From positions 1 to 6,545 of the forward strand of contig JALSSQ010000327.1 of the NCBI GenBank assembly GCA_026984165.1: a DNA stretch of 6,545 nt, written 5' to 3'. How positions within the stretch are numbered: the first letter of the stretch is position 1; each line of letters starts with the position of its first letter. Position numbers and translations under genes: made by a program. The notes under the pieces are model-generated. The model had not been told where the DNA came from. It made no database searches and saw only the letters and a list, made by a program, of their open reading frames with translations. The DNA is from Sulfurovum sp. GTDB lineage: Bacteria; Campylobacterota; Campylobacteria; Campylobacterales; Sulfurovaceae. Positions 5,675 to 6,545 of the stretch are shown in pieces.

Positions 5675-5699
5675 ATATTAGAGTAAAATACTCCTAATT
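5675..5699 (+). promoter_or_regulatory. IscR/Rrf2-type operator before the Rrf2 gene
   Basis: The 25-bp site divides as ATA-TTA-GAGT-A-AAA-T-ACTC-CTA-ATT. This follows the layout of the E. coli IscR type-1 motif (ATA-SYY-GACT-R-WWW-Y-AGTC-RRS-TAT), with GAGT/ACTC in place of GACT/AGTC. The central 13 bp (5681-5693) are a perfect inverted repeat, GAGTA-AAA-TACTC. It contains a possible -10 (TAAAAT, 5684-5689) and ends 18 bp before the Rrf2 start codon, so repression by its own product is plausible. The comparison with the IscR motif is from memory. Confidence 0.55.
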
Positions 5700-5717
5700 G
5701 ATATTGAAGGCACAACC

Positions 5718-6116
5718 ATGTTATTGACACGTGCAAGCGAATATGCACTCCTTTCTTTAGATGTATTACGTAAATCTGACACGCCATTGGGTGCAGAACA
5801 ACTTGCCAATGAACTTTGCATTCCGAAAAGTTTTCTTGCAAAGATACTGCAAAGTCTCGCCAAACAAGGCATTTTGGACTCCAGAAAAGGTGCGCATGGT
5901 GGATTTATACTCATCAAACCCATAGATGAGATCTCTGTCAATGAGATTATCTATGCCGCAGAGGGTAAGACACCTGCTGTTTTTGACTGTACACAATACT
6001 CCGAATCGTGCCCCAACGGCAGCATCGGTACCTGTGCCATTTCGCCCTTTTTAGCAAACTTTCAAACCAAAATTGATGATTTCCTCAATGGCTTGATGTT
6101 AAGTGACATACTGTAA
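5718..6116 (+). CDS. Rrf2/IscR-family transcriptional regulator with a three-cysteine cluster
   Basis: The 132-residue protein has the Rrf2 winged helix-turn-helix: 'LLTRASEYALLSLDVL' (2-17), the helix-turn-helix around 25-49 with 'PKSFLAKILQSLAKQGIL' (36-53), and the wing 'SRKGAHGGF' (55-63). Such proteins are dimeric DNA-binding regulators, and those with three cysteines usually bind an iron-sulfur cluster to sense iron-sulfur status, nitric oxide or redox state. Here Cys91, Cys98 and Cys106 give a C-X6-C-X7-C pattern, wider than the C-X5-C-X5-C of IscR. Glu8 could be the fourth ligand, as in some family members. GAAGG at 5706-5710 precedes the ATG. It diverges from rpsO and has a matching dyad just upstream. 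It is not next to iscS or iscU genes, so I leave it unnamed; the signal is unknown. Confidence 0.93.
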   Translation: MLLTRASEYALLSLDVLRKSDTPLGAEQLANELCIPKSFLAKILQSLAKQGILDSRKGAHGGFILIKPIDEISVNEIIYAAEGKTPAVFDCTQYSESCPNGSIGTCAISPFLANFQTKIDDFLNGLMLSDIL

Positions 6117-6130
6117 TACTCTTTCCAAAG

Positions 6131-6158
6131 ATCGACTATATCGACTCTACGCTATAAT
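6131..6158 (+). promoter_or_regulatory. Probable promoter of the DHH phosphoesterase gene
   Basis: A perfect -10 box, TATAAT, lies at 6153-6158, 39 bp before the ATG, in the 81-bp gap after the Rrf2 gene. No good -35 is seen. Two direct copies of ATCGACT (6131-6137 and 6140-6146, 9-bp period) occupy the spacer and -35 region and might bind a regulator. No terminator hairpin is evident after the Rrf2 gene, so read-through from it is also possible. Confidence 0.45.
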
Positions 6159-6197
6159 ACAATCATAATTTTTAATTTTTTACAAGGCACATTTTTT

Positions 6198-6545
6198 ATG
6201 AAACAACACATCTACCACCTCTCACACATTGACCTCGATGGCTATGGATGTCAATATCTTTCGCAACAATGTTTTGACGAAATAGACTGCTACAATGCCA
6301 ACTATGGTCCAGAAGTCACTGCGCGTTTAGGTGAAATAGTCAAACAGATAGAACAAGATAAATTTATACACGGAGAGGATGTTGAGGCACTCATACTCGT
6401 TACCGACCTCAACCTTACCACAAAAGAAGGAAACTGGATAGAAAAAGAAGCCATGCGCATCGGTGCGAAACTGCAACTTCTTGACCACCATGCCACAGGT
6501 GCCTCTGCTGCAGAACGTTTTGCATGGTACTACCTGGACACCAAA
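6198..6545 (+). CDS. DHH-family phosphoesterase (NrnB-like), C-terminus cut by window edge
   Basis: Only the first 116 codons are present. They show the metal-binding motifs of the DHH phosphoesterase fold in order: 'SHIDLDGYG' (9-17), 'LILVTDLNL' (65-73) and 'LLDHHATG' (94-101), the last carrying the name-giving Asp-His-His (96-98). These residues bind two divalent metals. The nearest recalled group is the NrnB-like set (COG2404), cytosolic enzymes that hydrolyse nanoRNA, pAp or related phosphodiesters; which substrate applies here cannot be told. The start is ATG 6198 with AAGG at 6184-6187, ten bases before it. It follows the Rrf2 gene by 81 bp in the same direction. The C-terminal DHHA1 domain, if present, lies outside. 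Confidence 0.88.
   Translation, partial: MKQHIYHLSHIDLDGYGCQYLSQQCFDEIDCYNANYGPEVTARLGEIVKQIEQDKFIHGEDVEALILVTDLNLTTKEGNWIEKEAMRIGAKLQLLDHHATGASAAERFAWYYLDTK

Noticed and set aside
5678..5996. Minus-strand open frames (87 and 76 codons) across the Rrf2 gene
   Set aside because: They are antisense to a clear Rrf2 coding sequence and have no family features.
1..6545. CRISPR arrays, tRNA or rRNA genes, insertion sequences, phage or defence genes
   Set aside because: I looked for regularly spaced repeats, terminal inverted repeats, transposase motifs and cloverleaf-like sequence and saw none. The only array is the 7-bp repeat inside a gene.

Overview
The window looks like chromosomal DNA of a Campylobacterota (epsilonproteobacterial) species, probably a Sulfurovum/Sulfurimonas-like sulfur or hydrogen oxidiser. 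This rests on the moderately AT-rich composition, the tight gene packing, the DnaK, GrpE and S15 sequence style, and a NrnB-like DHH phosphoesterase of a type seen in that group. The genus is inferred, not proven.

Layout. On the minus strand, reading right to left: rpsO (ribosomal protein S15, 5561-5292) with its own promoter; a 245-bp regulatory gap; then a compact run of grpE (5046-4498), dnaK (4405-2531), a polytopic membrane protein of the NqrB/RnfD (UnbU-like) type (2513-1629) and a membrane-anchored, probably exported copper-amine-oxidase-like protein (1629 to beyond the left edge). The last two genes overlap by one base (TAATG). The gap between dnaK and the membrane gene is only 17 bp and holds no convincing terminator. 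On the plus strand, diverging from rpsO: an Rrf2/IscR-family regulator with three clustered cysteines (5718-6116), then the first 116 codons of a DHH-family phosphoesterase (6198 to beyond the right edge).

Regulation. grpE has a textbook sigma70 promoter (TTGACA, 18-bp spacer, TATAAT). One HAIR-like inverted repeat, the HspR operator type, covers its -35 and spacer, and a second HAIR-like repeat lies immediately upstream. No CIRCE element is visible and hrcA is not in front of grpE, where many relatives carry it. HspR control of the grpE-dnaK transcript is therefore likely. The Rrf2 gene is preceded by a 25-bp dyad that follows the geometry of an IscR type-1 site, which suggests autoregulation.

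Most interesting part. The two genes behind dnaK form a translationally coupled pair: an NqrB/RnfD-like membrane protein in which I see no flavin-attachment motif, and a copper-amine-oxidase homologue. The homologue keeps the cofactor tyrosine context only partly (NYRY instead of NYDY) and seems to have lost one histidine of the copper HxH pair. It also carries an in-frame heptanucleotide tandem repeat in a predicted loop. This could be an uncharacterised envelope redox or binding module co-transcribed with a chaperone operon; its function cannot be read from the sequence.
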